A stretch of DNA of 64,000 nt from NCBI GenBank assembly GCA_900539225.1, contig UQBO01000008.1, positions 14,326-78,325 of the forward strand. Reading direction: 5' to 3'. The stretch comes from an uncultured Eubacteriales bacterium. GTDB taxonomy: Bacteria > Bacillota > Clostridia > Tissierellales > Peptoniphilaceae. A program made the position numbers and the translations under genes. Positions 43,510 through 52,588 of the stretch are shown here, one piece after another; position 1 is the stretch's first letter; each line of letters starts with the position of its first letter. The notes beneath the pieces were generated by a model. The model did no database searches and was not told the origin of the DNA. It saw only the letters and a program-made list of their open reading frames with translations.

Positions 43510-45078
43510 CTATTTTGTGATAAAATCTTCTATTTTAACCAATTTTAACAAAAGTGCAAGACCTGCATAAACTATAATTCCAAAGGAAATCGATAGCGAT
43601 GTCGATATCAATAGTGAAAATCTCATGCTTAAAAGTTCATATACTATCTTAACCGAGACAGCCATAATTATGCTTATAGCTAAAACTTTTATCGCATAAG
43701 ATAATAAATTGTATTTTTTATCAACTATCTTTTCTAGATCGATGTAGTTTAGCACCATAGCTACTAAGAATGCTACGTCTGTACTTATTGCTGCTCCTTT
43801 TACATTAAAGTAGCTGATGCCTGTTAGTATATATGTTAAAACGATTTTAACGATTGAGCCGATTACAAGATTCTTAACGGGCTTTTCTGGGCTGCCTACA
43901 GCTTGAAGTATGGCCGTAAGTATCTGTATCATGCATAGACAGATAAGACTTATTGATAGTATGCTAAGTAGTTCAGCTGTGCCGTTAATGGCCTCAGGCG
44001 AGTTATTGTAGTATATTAAGGATATGATTGGTTTATTTAGTGCAATAAAGCCCAGTGCACATGGAAAGGCAAAAAGGCAAGTGAACTTAAGTCCACTATA
44101 TATCGTTTGATGCATTTTATCATTGTCATTTTTAACCATGTAAGCAGAAACTAGTGGCACTATACTCATTGACAAGGCTATGGATATAGCTTGAGGCATG
44201 TTAATAAGTGTTGTCGCCATACCCTTTAACCAGCCGAACATATCGTTCGCCTCTGCCATAGTGTAGCCTATGTCTGTTAATCTCATAAACACTAGCTTTG
44301 TATCGATAAAGTCCATAAGTGGATTGATTGACGCGCCTATGGTGATGGGGACTGCTATGGCTAAGATGTCTCTTATTACTTCCTTGTCATCATAGATGAA
44401 GCCGCTCTCATCAAGTCTTTCTTCTACCTTATATGATTTATAATTGAATAAAAATACTATAAGCAAAAATAAAAAGCCAAAGAAGGCTCCGATTGAACCA
44501 CCTGATTGTGCTGCACCTGCTGCAACGGCTACGCCATACATCTTTAGGGCGTACTTTGTAAGCATTAGCCCAAATATTAGTTTAAACAGCTGCTCTATAA
44601 CTTGTGAGATGGCTGTCGGGACCATATTGTCCTTACCTTGATAAAAGCCTCTAAATGATGACATTAAAGGCGCAAATATAAGGGCTGGTATAAGTGCGAC
44701 TAATGAGTACCAGCTGTTTTCATTTTGCAAAAAGCCAGCTATTTGGTGGCTGAAAACGTAAACAAAGAGCGCACTCGCTATGCCCAGTATGAACATAAGC
44801 TTTGTCGACTCTCTGAATACTTTATGTGCTGCCTTTACTCTTCCTAGTGCATAATTCTCTGAAACAAGCTTGGCGACCGCTATCGGTAAACCCGCTGTTG
44901 ATACAGTTAAGAGTATCTGATACACAGGATAAGCCGCTTGATAGTAGCCAATCCCTGTATCCATGATGATGTTTGTTATAGGTATTCTATATACAGCGCC
45001 TATGATCTTAACTAAGATGCCCGCTATAACAAGAATAAAGGTATTCTTAAAAAATTTATTTGTTTTTTTCTTTTCCAT
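43510..45078 (-). CDS. MOP-superfamily lipid flippase (SpoVB/MurJ-like polysaccharide biosynthesis protein)
   Basis: 522 residues, about 14 hydrophobic segments. NTFILVIAGILVKIIGAVYRIPITNIIMDTGIGYY is the SpoVB/YtgP-type opening. ASLFRGFYQG-like FRGFYQGKDNMVPTA and the mid-region LPQAISIALS-like MPQAISIALSMSIVPLVSAY confirm the family. Probable lipid II or polysaccharide-lipid flippase. It lies 3 bases after the response regulator and ends the sel run. Confidence 0.9.
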   Translation of the reverse strand: MEKKKTNKFFKNTFILVIAGILVKIIGAVYRIPITNIIMDTGIGYYQAAYPVYQILLTVSTAGLPIAVAKLVSENYALGRVKAAHKVFRESTKLMFILGIASALFVYVFSHQIAGFLQNENSWYSLVALIPALIFAPLMSSFRGFYQGKDNMVPTAISQVIEQLFKLIFGLMLTKYALKMYGVAVAAGAAQSGGSIGAFFGFLFLLIVFLFNYKSYKVEERLDESGFIYDDKEVIRDILAIAVPITIGASINPLMDFIDTKLVFMRLTDIGYTMAEANDMFGWLKGMATTLINMPQAISIALSMSIVPLVSAYMVKNDNDKMHQTIYSGLKFTCLFAFPCALGFIALNKPIISLIYYNNSPEAINGTAELLSILSISLICLCMIQILTAILQAVGSPEKPVKNLVIGSIVKIVLTYILTGISYFNVKGAAISTDVAFLVAMVLNYIDLEKIVDKKYNLLSYAIKVLAISIIMAVSVKIVYELLSMRFSLLISTSLSISFGIIVYAGLALLLKLVKIEDFITK

Positions 45079-45081
45079 ATA

Positions 45082-45765
45082 TTAATCTACGAAGTAGTAG
45101 CCTACCCCCCATTTAGTCTTTAAAAATTTTGGTCTCTTGCTGCTTTCTTCTATCTTGTTTCTAAGCCTTCTTATGTGAACATCAACAGTCCTTTCATCGC
45201 CATAGAATTGATAGCCCCAAACCTTTTCTAATAGGTCCTTTCTCGAGAAAACAACTTCTTTATTTGAAGCAAGAATATAGAGTAAATCAAATTCCTTACC
45301 TGTTAGTGAAATTTCTACACCATCTTTGAAAAGTTTTCTGCCAATGGTGTTTATGGTGAAGTGATTAAACTCAAGTATATTGTTCTTCGAATCGTCATTT
45401 GCTCCTTGAACTCTTCTAAACAAGGACTTCATCCTCGCTTTAAGCTCAAGAATATTGTAAGGCTTAACTAAAAAGTCATCTGCACCATATTCAAGCGCAA
45501 GTATCTTTTTAATCTCTTCCTTATTATTTGTCGATATGATTATGGCGACGTTTGAGTCCCTTCTGATATCTTGGCATAGATTGAGACCGCTCTTATCTGG
45601 CAAGTCTATCTCCATAATTATTAAATTGTACTCATTTGGCTTAAGAAGCTTTTGTGCCTCTTCAGCGCTATATGCTGTATCTATAAGATACTCATCTTGT
45701 TCTAGACTGTATTTGAGACCCTGAACAAAGGTTTCATCACTATCTATTAATAAAATCTTTTGCAT
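45082..45765 (-). CDS. OmpR-family response regulator with Glu at the phosphorylation site
   Basis: 227 residues. The receiver opens ILLIDSDETF with one acidic residue of the usual pair replaced by Ser. The phospho-acceptor position 52 is Glu (LIIMEIDLPDKSG); the classical regulator at 13210-13887 has Asp52 at the same count. The Lys (DDFLVKPYN) is kept. The C-terminal winged helix is normal (ERTVDVHIRRLRNKIEE, WGVGYYFVD). No histidine kinase gene is adjacent. It may be active without phosphorylation. It follows selB by 8 bases. Confidence 0.93.
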   Translation of the reverse strand: MQKILLIDSDETFVQGLKYSLEQDEYLIDTAYSAEEAQKLLKPNEYNLIIMEIDLPDKSGLNLCQDIRRDSNVAIIISTNNKEEIKKILALEYGADDFLVKPYNILELKARMKSLFRRVQGANDDSKNNILEFNHFTINTIGRKLFKDGVEISLTGKEFDLLYILASNKEVVFSRKDLLEKVWGYQFYGDERTVDVHIRRLRNKIEESSKRPKFLKTKWGVGYYFVD

Positions 45766-45773
45766 ATATACTC

Positions 45774-47687
45774 CTACCTTTTTAATACTCTCTTATCGCC
45801 AAGCCTCTTCGTTAAATTGGCCTTGTCAAAATCTTCAAGCAAAGCAAGCGATATCTTTCTATTTGACGAGATAAGGTCCCTGTACTCTGCTAGACTTATC
45901 TCTTGATTCTTATTTAAATACTTAATTAGCTCTTCTCTTGCATTCAAGAAGGCTTTGTAGCTTATATAGTCGTCTTGAAGCCTGTAGATGCTCTTGCTAG
46001 CTTGTAAATCTTGTAGTGCTTCATTTAAAAATTCTGGATTGATTTTGATTTTCTCTTGTATAGCATCTTTTGTAATGCCATCGTATTTTGCTTCTTCTAT
46101 CATATTCAAAACCATGTCCATGGACTTTTTGTCTTCATCCGATAAGCTTGGTGCGTAGCCCTTGATTGAGACTAGCTCGCCATTTAGCTCTAAACTGCCC
46201 TCATTAAGTATAAGTCCAAGAACGTGTTCATATAGCTTTTGATTGTTATTAAGCTTCTTAAAGAATCTATTTTTAATCTCTTCTTTGAAAATTCCTCTTC
46301 TAAGTGGATATTTTTCATAGTATTTATTTAAGTGAACTATTAGTTCTTCGTTCACATTGTGTATATATCTTAGTGATACAGGATAGATGCCGTTCTTTAA
46401 TTCATATATAGCGATGGCGCCATCATCTACAAGTTCCTTTAGCTCTTTGTCAACTAAGTCTTCAGACTTACTTAATAATTTAGCGATTTCTTTTTTATTT
46501 AAGAAATCATCTTGTCTTGTGTAAATAAGATTGTTTAGAACGTCTGTATCTGAACCCTTTTCATTTATCTTAAACTCTTCAACAGCTTCTTCGTCAAAAC
46601 GCTTTTTCTTCTTTGGATTAGTTTCGAGTATCACTCCGCCCGCTATGGTCGACATCGGTGAGTAGAATCTTAAAATGAATCTATCCATCCTCTTACAAAC
46701 TGTTTCGCTCTCAAGAATCAATTGCGCGTAGCCTTCTTCGCCAGGATTAAGTACGTCTCTATCTAATAGCACGACTCTTGCTAAAATTTCTTCAGTGCCT
46801 AAGTATAAGAAGACTCTTGATCCATTCTTTATGGCTCTCTCTTGATCCTTAATGCACTCGATCTTTACGTCAATTAGATTAGTGTTTTTAAGTGCATCAG
46901 GAAGACTTATAACGCTGCCCCTATGTATATCTTCTTTCTTAACGCCAGGGATATTTAGAGCGCATCTTTGTGAAGCGTAAGCCACATCTTGTGACTCTTG
47001 GTGCACTTGAATGGACCTGATCTTAGTCTTTATTCTCTCTGGATATATCTCAATCTCATCTTGTAAGGATAATTTTCCGTCCATTAACGTGCCTGTTACT
47101 ATGGTACCAAAGCCTGATATAACGAAGACCCTGTCAATAGGCAGCCTTGGTGTATCGTTCTTTTCTTCTTTTTCAAAGCTATCGGCGTGCTTCCTTAAAA
47201 TATCTTTTATATCATCAATACCTTCTAAAGTCTTGTTAGAAACCCTAACTATTTCAGAATTTTCAAGGAAAGTGCCTTTTAAACTGTCTCTTATGTCTGA
47301 TGTGACTAATTCTATCCACTCTTCATCAACTAAATCAGTCTTAGTTAAAGCAACAAAACCGTGTTCGACGCCAAGCATAGTAAGTATGTTTAAGTGCTCA
47401 ATGGTTTGTGGCATAACACCTTCATCAGCCGCAATGACAAGCATAACAAGATCCATGCCGCTAACGCCTTGAACCATGTTTTTAATAAACTTCTCATGAC
47501 CAGGCACGTCAACTATACCTACTCTTAAATCCTTTTCTAGATCAAAGTAAGTAAAGCCAAGCTCTATCGATATCCCCCTCTTTTGCTCTTCCTTTAGCCT
47601 GTCAGTTTGTCTGCCAGTTAGGGCGCGTATTAAAGAAGTTTTCCCGTGGTCTACGTGACCCGCAGTTCCAAGTATTAAATGTTTCAA
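45774..47687 (-). CDS. selB: Selenocysteine-specific elongation factor SelB
   Basis: 637 residues. The GTPase domain has GTAGHVDHGKTSLIRALTG (G1), the switch KRGISIELGFTYF, DVPGHEKFI (G3) and LTKTDLVD (G4). EF-Tu-like domains follow. The C-terminal winged helices, from about residue 380, bind the SECIS RNA. It brings selenocysteyl-tRNA to in-frame UGA codons. It lies 2 bases after selA. Confidence 0.97.
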   Translation of the reverse strand: MKHLILGTAGHVDHGKTSLIRALTGRQTDRLKEEQKRGISIELGFTYFDLEKDLRVGIVDVPGHEKFIKNMVQGVSGMDLVMLVIAADEGVMPQTIEHLNILTMLGVEHGFVALTKTDLVDEEWIELVTSDIRDSLKGTFLENSEIVRVSNKTLEGIDDIKDILRKHADSFEKEEKNDTPRLPIDRVFVISGFGTIVTGTLMDGKLSLQDEIEIYPERIKTKIRSIQVHQESQDVAYASQRCALNIPGVKKEDIHRGSVISLPDALKNTNLIDVKIECIKDQERAIKNGSRVFLYLGTEEILARVVLLDRDVLNPGEEGYAQLILESETVCKRMDRFILRFYSPMSTIAGGVILETNPKKKKRFDEEAVEEFKINEKGSDTDVLNNLIYTRQDDFLNKKEIAKLLSKSEDLVDKELKELVDDGAIAIYELKNGIYPVSLRYIHNVNEELIVHLNKYYEKYPLRRGIFKEEIKNRFFKKLNNNQKLYEHVLGLILNEGSLELNGELVSIKGYAPSLSDEDKKSMDMVLNMIEEAKYDGITKDAIQEKIKINPEFLNEALQDLQASKSIYRLQDDYISYKAFLNAREELIKYLNKNQEISLAEYRDLISSNRKISLALLEDFDKANLTKRLGDKRVLKR

Positions 47688-47689
47688 TA

Positions 47690-49069
47690 TTACTCTCCTA
47701 AAATCCCCTTAAGTTCATTTGCAATAATTTCGTATTCTTCTTCGTCAATAGTCCTTAAATCAAGCAAGATCTTGTCCTTGTATATCCTAGTAATGATTGG
47801 TACTTCAAGCTTTCTAAGTCCTTCTTCAAGCTTCGCAGCCGATATATTTTTTGGATCAATTTCAATTGCTTTAGACTTGATAAATTGGTTTGGAAGTGAG
47901 CCGCCGCCTACTTCTGATGCGGTTTGGGCTATGTTTAGCTCTACTCCCTCCATGCTCTCAAGCATTGAGAATAGTTTTTCCGCTCTCTTCTCAATTGATT
48001 CGAAAGATTCAGTAATCATCTTTATAGTCGGTATCTCAAATGTTTTGTTCTTATCAATATAATAGTTTAGTATTGTTTCAAGCGCTGCTATAGTCATCTT
48101 GTCCACACGAAGCGCTCTAAGTAATTGATTCTTCTTGATTTGGCTGATGTATTTTTCCTTGCCGACTATAATGCCCGCTTGTGGTCCGCCTAATAGCTTG
48201 TCCCCGCTGAAAGTAACTACATCGACGCCGCTTGCAACTGATTCCATAACAGTTGGTTCGTGCTCAAGACCATAGTCCTCAAGGTTAATTAAAACGCCCG
48301 AGCCAAGGTCCTCAATTAGAGGTAAATCGCCTTTTATGGTAGCAATTTCACTTGCGCTAACGCTTTCAGTAAAGCCTAAAATTTTGTAATTTGATGTGTG
48401 GACCTTTAGTATTGCGCCTGTCTCTTCATTTATAGCGTTTTCATAATCTCTTAGGTGAGTCTTATTTGTTGTGCCAACCTCCCTAAGTGTAGCTAAGCTT
48501 CTTTCGCAAACATCAGGTATTCTAAATGATCCGCCTATTTCGATAAGTTCGCCTCTTGAAGTGATTACTTCCTTGTTCTTGCTAAGTGTGTCAAGTACAA
48601 GCATAACAGCTGCAGCATTGTTATTTACTACAAGTGCCGCCTCTGCTCCAGTTATCTTCTTAAGCTTTTCTTCTATATGAGAGTATCTTAATCCTCTTTC
48701 GCCTCTTTCAAGGTCATATTCAAGGTTTGAGTAGCTTGATAATAGTCTCATAATATTTTCTTGAGCCGACTTTGGTAGTTTTGATCTGCCAAGATTAGTG
48801 TGGATGATGATGCCTGTCGCATTTATAACTGGTCTTAGGCTATAATTAAGCTCATCAGCTAACCTTTGTGCAACAGCCTTGTCAATATTGTTAAGTCTCT
48901 CTCTAAGAGCGTCCTCATCAAGGCCTTTCTTAATCTCGTCTCTCATCTCATCTAAGATAGTTCTTATAGTATCGTTAATCAGTTTTGCATCGTGAAGCTC
49001 AAATAATTTTTTAATCTCTTCATTTTCCATAACTTGATCAACGCCTGGAATCATTCTAAATAAATTCAT
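47690..49069 (-). CDS. selA: L-seryl-tRNA(Sec) selenium transferase SelA
   Basis: 459 residues. The PLP lysine is in VTFSGDKLLGGPQAGIIVG. NATGIIIHTNLGRSKLP, VNNNAAAVMLVL, SRGELIEIGGSFRIPDV and VGTTNKTHLRDYENAI are SelA signatures. It converts seryl-tRNA(Sec) to selenocysteyl-tRNA using selenophosphate from SelD. It lies 7 bases after selD and 2 before selB. Confidence 0.97.
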   Translation of the reverse strand: MNLFRMIPGVDQVMENEEIKKLFELHDAKLINDTIRTILDEMRDEIKKGLDEDALRERLNNIDKAVAQRLADELNYSLRPVINATGIIIHTNLGRSKLPKSAQENIMRLLSSYSNLEYDLERGERGLRYSHIEEKLKKITGAEAALVVNNNAAAVMLVLDTLSKNKEVITSRGELIEIGGSFRIPDVCERSLATLREVGTTNKTHLRDYENAINEETGAILKVHTSNYKILGFTESVSASEIATIKGDLPLIEDLGSGVLINLEDYGLEHEPTVMESVASGVDVVTFSGDKLLGGPQAGIIVGKEKYISQIKKNQLLRALRVDKMTIAALETILNYYIDKNKTFEIPTIKMITESFESIEKRAEKLFSMLESMEGVELNIAQTASEVGGGSLPNQFIKSKAIEIDPKNISAAKLEEGLRKLEVPIITRIYKDKILLDLRTIDEEEYEIIANELKGILGE

Positions 49070-49076
49070 ATCACAC

Positions 49077-50120
49077 CTACTTAATTAAAATATATTTATC
49101 GTCGAATTTTTTTGCCTTTGCAATTATATTTACATCAAATGGAAGGTCTATCCTTTCCATATAAGTCTTCGCATCCTCTTCTGATAGCGATATCAACAAT
49201 CCTCCAGAAGTTTGTGGGTCGAATAAAAGGTCTTCCATCTCTCTTTTGATATCAGCGTCTATCCTAAAGTTATCACCAACAAAAACTCTGTTATCATAAG
49301 CACCTGCTGGCACTAGGCCCATCATCGCATAATCAAGCGCCCCCTTTAGTACAGGAAGCTTATCTGTATAGATTTCTACTGTAACATCAGTATTTCTAAG
49401 CATTTCGTATACGTGACCCATAAGTCCAAAGCCTGTTATATCAGTACATGCGTGTACATCAAGGCCTTCCATAGCGTCCTTAGCCTTTTTATTAAGCGTC
49501 TTCATTACTAAAACTGCTTCATCTAAGGAGTCCTTATCGCAGATATCGCCCTTAACAGCTGTATTTATGATGCCTAGGCCAAGTGGCTTAGTTAATATTA
49601 GGACGTCGCCCTCTTTAACACCAGTATTTCTCAAAACTTTGTCAGGATGAACAAAACCAGTAACGCTCATGCCGTACTTAAGCTCATCGTCTTGAACAGT
49701 ATGTCCACCTATTAGCAAGGCACCTGCCTCCTTAACCTTGTCAAAGCCGCCCTTTAATATTAGCTTTAATACATTTGGTGACAAACAGTTTGGGAAGCAT
49801 GAGATATTCATCGCAAGTATTGGCTCTCCACCCATGGCGTAAACGTCTGAAAGCGAGTTTGCTGCTGCTATTTGCCCAAATGTATATGGGTCATCAACTA
49901 TTGGCGTAAAAAAGTCCAAAGTTTCTATGATGGCTCTGTCCTCGCTAACCTTGTAAACAGCTGCGTCATCGCTTGTTTCCAATCCTACTAATAGGTCTGG
50001 ATCTGGTGAATTCTTCTCTAATCCTTTTAATATTTGATCTAAAACCTCCGGTTTAACTTTCGCTGCTCAACCAGATGTCTTAGCAAAACTTGTTAATTTT
50101 ACATTTATATCATTACTCAT
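49077..50120 (-). CDS. selD: Selenide, water dikinase SelD, itself a selenoprotein (in-frame UGA)
   Basis: The ATG at 50120 (AGGTG site upstream) opens 347 codons: MSNDINVKLTSFAKTSG, then TGA at 50069-50067, then AAKVKPEVLDQILKGL and the normal SelD body (ETSDDAAVYKVSEDRAIIETLDFF, LIGGHTVQDDELKYG, CTDITGFGLMGHVYEM, DPQTSGGLL). The TGA sits at residue 18, where SelD carries its catalytic Cys or Sec. A hairpin (TTAAACC, GGA, GGTTTTA) lies about 20 bases after the TGA and is a candidate bacterial SECIS. A conventional gene caller would start at 49982 and lose the active site. It makes selenophosphate. Confidence 0.95.
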
Positions 50121-50124
50121 ACAA

Positions 50125-50733
50125 TCACCTTCCGCTTACGCTTATATAATCTTTCATGTTCTTAAACTTGTTCTCTCCGATTCCTTCTATGTTCATGATA
50201 TCTTCAATCTTCTTAAACTTCTTTTTCTCTCTGTAATCAATAATCTTTTGCGCAGTCTTCTCGCCAACGCTTGGTATTGATGTGAGCTCATATAAATCAG
50301 CCGTGTTAATGTTAATCTTCTTCGTTTGAACAGAGCTTGCCGCGTGACTCGTCTCGTCAGCTTCGCTCGTGCCCTTCGCAGGAACTATGATCCTCTCTTC
50401 ATCAACTAGCTTTTCAGATAGATTGATTAGATCGATGTCAGCGTCCTCAGTAAGACCGCCCGCCTCTTTAACAAGGTCGTCCATACGAGTGCCCGTCTTC
50501 ATCTTGTATACACCAGGCTTTTTAATCTCGCCAGTAATGTGAGTGTAGATGTAGCCCTCTTCGGTATCAGCCTCGCTCAAAGAGTCCTTAGATCCAGTAT
50601 CAAAAGCTCTATCGACCTTGACCTCGCCATCGCTTTGATTAAAGAAGTCCTTATTCATTATATTTATAAATACTATTATCAGTATGACTATAAGAAATAT
50701 CTTTAGTCCCTTTTTGATTTTATCGATGTCCAT
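50125..50733 (-). CDS. comEA: ComEA-like helix-hairpin-helix DNA-binding protein
   Basis: 202 residues. An N-terminal membrane helix (IFLIVILIIVFINIM), an SLBB-type domain (ITGEIKKPGVYKMKTGTRM, IIVPAKG) and a C-terminal double HhH (KININTADLYELTSIPSVGEKTAQKII, IEDIMNIEGIGENKF). ComEA binds incoming DNA on the outer face of the membrane during transformation. It is the first gene of a run with selD, only 4 bases upstream. Confidence 0.93.
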   Translation of the reverse strand: MDIDKIKKGLKIFLIVILIIVFINIMNKDFFNQSDGEVKVDRAFDTGSKDSLSEADTEEGYIYTHITGEIKKPGVYKMKTGTRMDDLVKEAGGLTEDADIDLINLSEKLVDEERIIVPAKGTSEADETSHAASSVQTKKININTADLYELTSIPSVGEKTAQKIIDYREKKKFKKIEDIMNIEGIGENKFKNMKDYISVSGR

Positions 50734-50886
50734 AGAATCACCACATATATTATACCATAAATTTGATAAAAATGAAACAACTTTATGAACTTTTATTCAT
50801 AAAGCTATATGATGCTTGCAATTGCTTATTCTTATATGCAGTCACTGTCCATATAAATAAACTTAAAGTTTTGTCCAATAAATCAA

Positions 50887-50917
50887 CTATTATAAGTAAA
50901 TAACTTACTTATAATAG
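50887..50917. repeat. Perfect 13-bp inverted repeat in the comEA-tmRNA gap
   Basis: CTATTATAAGTAA and TTACTTATAATAG are exact reverse complements around 5 bases. No U-run follows. It lies about 155 bases upstream of comEA and may be an operator or a hairpin. The rest of the 305-base gap is AT-rich and I see nothing else in it except the tmRNA terminator. Confidence 0.85.
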
Positions 50918-51003
50918 ACTATCAAGTGATTAAAATTTATAATTATATTAAAATTCATATGCTAGTCGAACACCAAAAGTATTCCGAAATCCAGCTATAA
51001 GCA

Positions 51004-51034
51004 TAAAAAAAGCCTATAGACTAAGTCTATAAGC
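51004..51034 (-). terminator. tmRNA terminator
   Basis: On the minus strand GCTTATAGACT pairs with AGTCTATAGGC and is followed by TTTTTTTATG. It begins 5 bases after the tmRNA CCA end. Confidence 0.9.
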
Positions 51035-51038
51035 AATC

Positions 51039-51388
51039 TGGTGGAGATGAGGGGAGTCGAACCCCTGTCCGAAAACCCTTCCTAAAGAACTTCTCCGAGC
51101 GCAGCTTTTTATCAAACTTCACTAAGACCAATTTAAAAAGCAAAATAAAGTCTTAGCTAGCTTTGAAATAATCTCTTAACTTTTAAGCTTGGCTAAAAGA
51201 TTTTCTCGTCTAAGTTGACCCAATATAAAGCCGAACGAGAAAACTCTATATTGAGAGCCGCCTAACTAGGCAGCGTATGCAAAATTATTGTTTTCTGCGT
51301 TTATATTTTTTTGACAGATGTGACGTATCCATCGACCCGGCTCGCTATTCTAAATTCCAAATCCCCGTCGAAACCAAAATTCATCCCC
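51039..51388 (-). ncRNA. ssrA: Transfer-messenger RNA (tmRNA)
   Basis: The minus strand begins GGGGATGAATTTTGGTTTCG at 51388 and ends in the tRNA-like arm GGACAGGGGTTCGACTCCCC, then TCATCTCCACCA. The 350-base length is typical. The tag ORF ends NAENNNFAYAA, then TAG, in the middle (the resume codon is probably a few codons earlier); the AYAA end is the usual degradation signal type. Pseudoknot segments fill the rest. It rescues stalled ribosomes, as does RqcP in this window. Confidence 0.97.
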
Positions 51389-51463
51389 ATACTATTAATT
51401 TTTACCCAAAATCTCTCTAAATATAACTTTGATAATAATTTAAGGTGCGCAAGGCACCCTAAA

Positions 51464-52588
51464 CTATATATCCATTTGATAAATTCTATAAGTTATATTG
51501 ATTTTTGCACCAAAGCTTTCAACGTCGTTCATCATATCTTTGTTGTACTCCCAAATTGTTGATCCTTCAAGCTCTGTATAGCCTTTCTTGATGGCGTTTA
51601 TGTATGTCTTTAGGTACATAACGCTTGTAACGCCCTTCTTTTGATACTCGGGCACTACGAATAGAACGAAAAATCTAATTCTATCAATCTTTCTCTTGTG
51701 ATACAAGAACTTTATAAAGCCAAATGGAAGTAGTCTTCCCTTCATCTTCTTGATTGCTTGGTTGTAGTCTGGTAGAGTTATGTTAAAACCGATAGGCTCA
51801 TTTGTTTCATTGTCTCTAGCGATAAATATAAGCTCTGGATCAGCATATGGTTTTAGCTGCTTAACTACCTTTCTGATCTCTTCTTCGTCAAGTGGAGCGA
51901 AGTCGTCCCATTCTTTAGGCATAGCTTTTTCAATTACATGCATAATATCTGCTGCATCGCTGTCAAGTCTACTAAAATCAATATTGTCCACTCTAAAATT
52001 GAACTTCTTCATCGCATATGGAACAAGTTTTTCAAATCTCTCAATATTAGCATTTTCAATTGTGTCTTTATAAGCATAGCAGTCAAAGTACTTTTCGAAA
52101 CCATATTTCACGAAGAAATCGTTGTAGTAGCTTTTGTTGTATGTGTTCATTATGTATGGTTGATCTTCAAAGTTATCGACTATAAAGCCTCTGTTGTCCT
52201 CGCCGCCTGGCAGTGAAACTGGTCCTTTCACCTTATTCATGCCGTGCGCCCTAAGGTATTCTACTGCAGCATCAAGAAGTTTCTCAGCATATTCATAATT
52301 GTTTTCACACTCAAATTGTGAGATGTAACCTTCTTTAAAGCCGTGGTAATCGTTAACGATTTCATTGATGCCGACCAAAAGTCTTCCAACTACTTTATCT
52401 CCATCGTAGCAGATAAACTTTGTATTTGGTCCTGCGTTGTTTAGGTCATTGTCCACGCCTTGTAAATATTTTAAATAATCTTTTCTAATTGGTGGAACAA
52501 AATTCTTGTCACCTTCATATATATCATAGATAAAATATGCAAACTCCTTTAAAGTTTTTTTGTCAGTAACTTCTTTTACACTAATCAT
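51464..52588 (-). CDS. GNAT-fold protein of unknown substrate
   Basis: About 374 residues. The C-terminal half has the acetyltransferase pattern FVLFVVPEYQKKGVTSVMYLKTY and LEGSTIWEYNKDMMNDVESFGAK; the N-terminal half repeats a GNAT-like fold (ICYDGDKVVGRLLVGIN). Similar long two-lobed proteins are widespread in anaerobes and have no known substrate. The ATG at 52588 follows GGAG by 8 bases; the GTG at 52597 is less likely. It overlaps the CitC-like gene by 8 bases. Confidence 0.82.
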   Translation of the reverse strand: MISVKEVTDKKTLKEFAYFIYDIYEGDKNFVPPIRKDYLKYLQGVDNDLNNAGPNTKFICYDGDKVVGRLLVGINEIVNDYHGFKEGYISQFECENNYEYAEKLLDAAVEYLRAHGMNKVKGPVSLPGGEDNRGFIVDNFEDQPYIMNTYNKSYYNDFFVKYGFEKYFDCYAYKDTIENANIERFEKLVPYAMKKFNFRVDNIDFSRLDSDAADIMHVIEKAMPKEWDDFAPLDEEEIRKVVKQLKPYADPELIFIARDNETNEPIGFNITLPDYNQAIKKMKGRLLPFGFIKFLYHKRKIDRIRFFVLFVVPEYQKKGVTSVMYLKTYINAIKKGYTELEGSTIWEYNKDMMNDVESFGAKINITYRIYQMDI

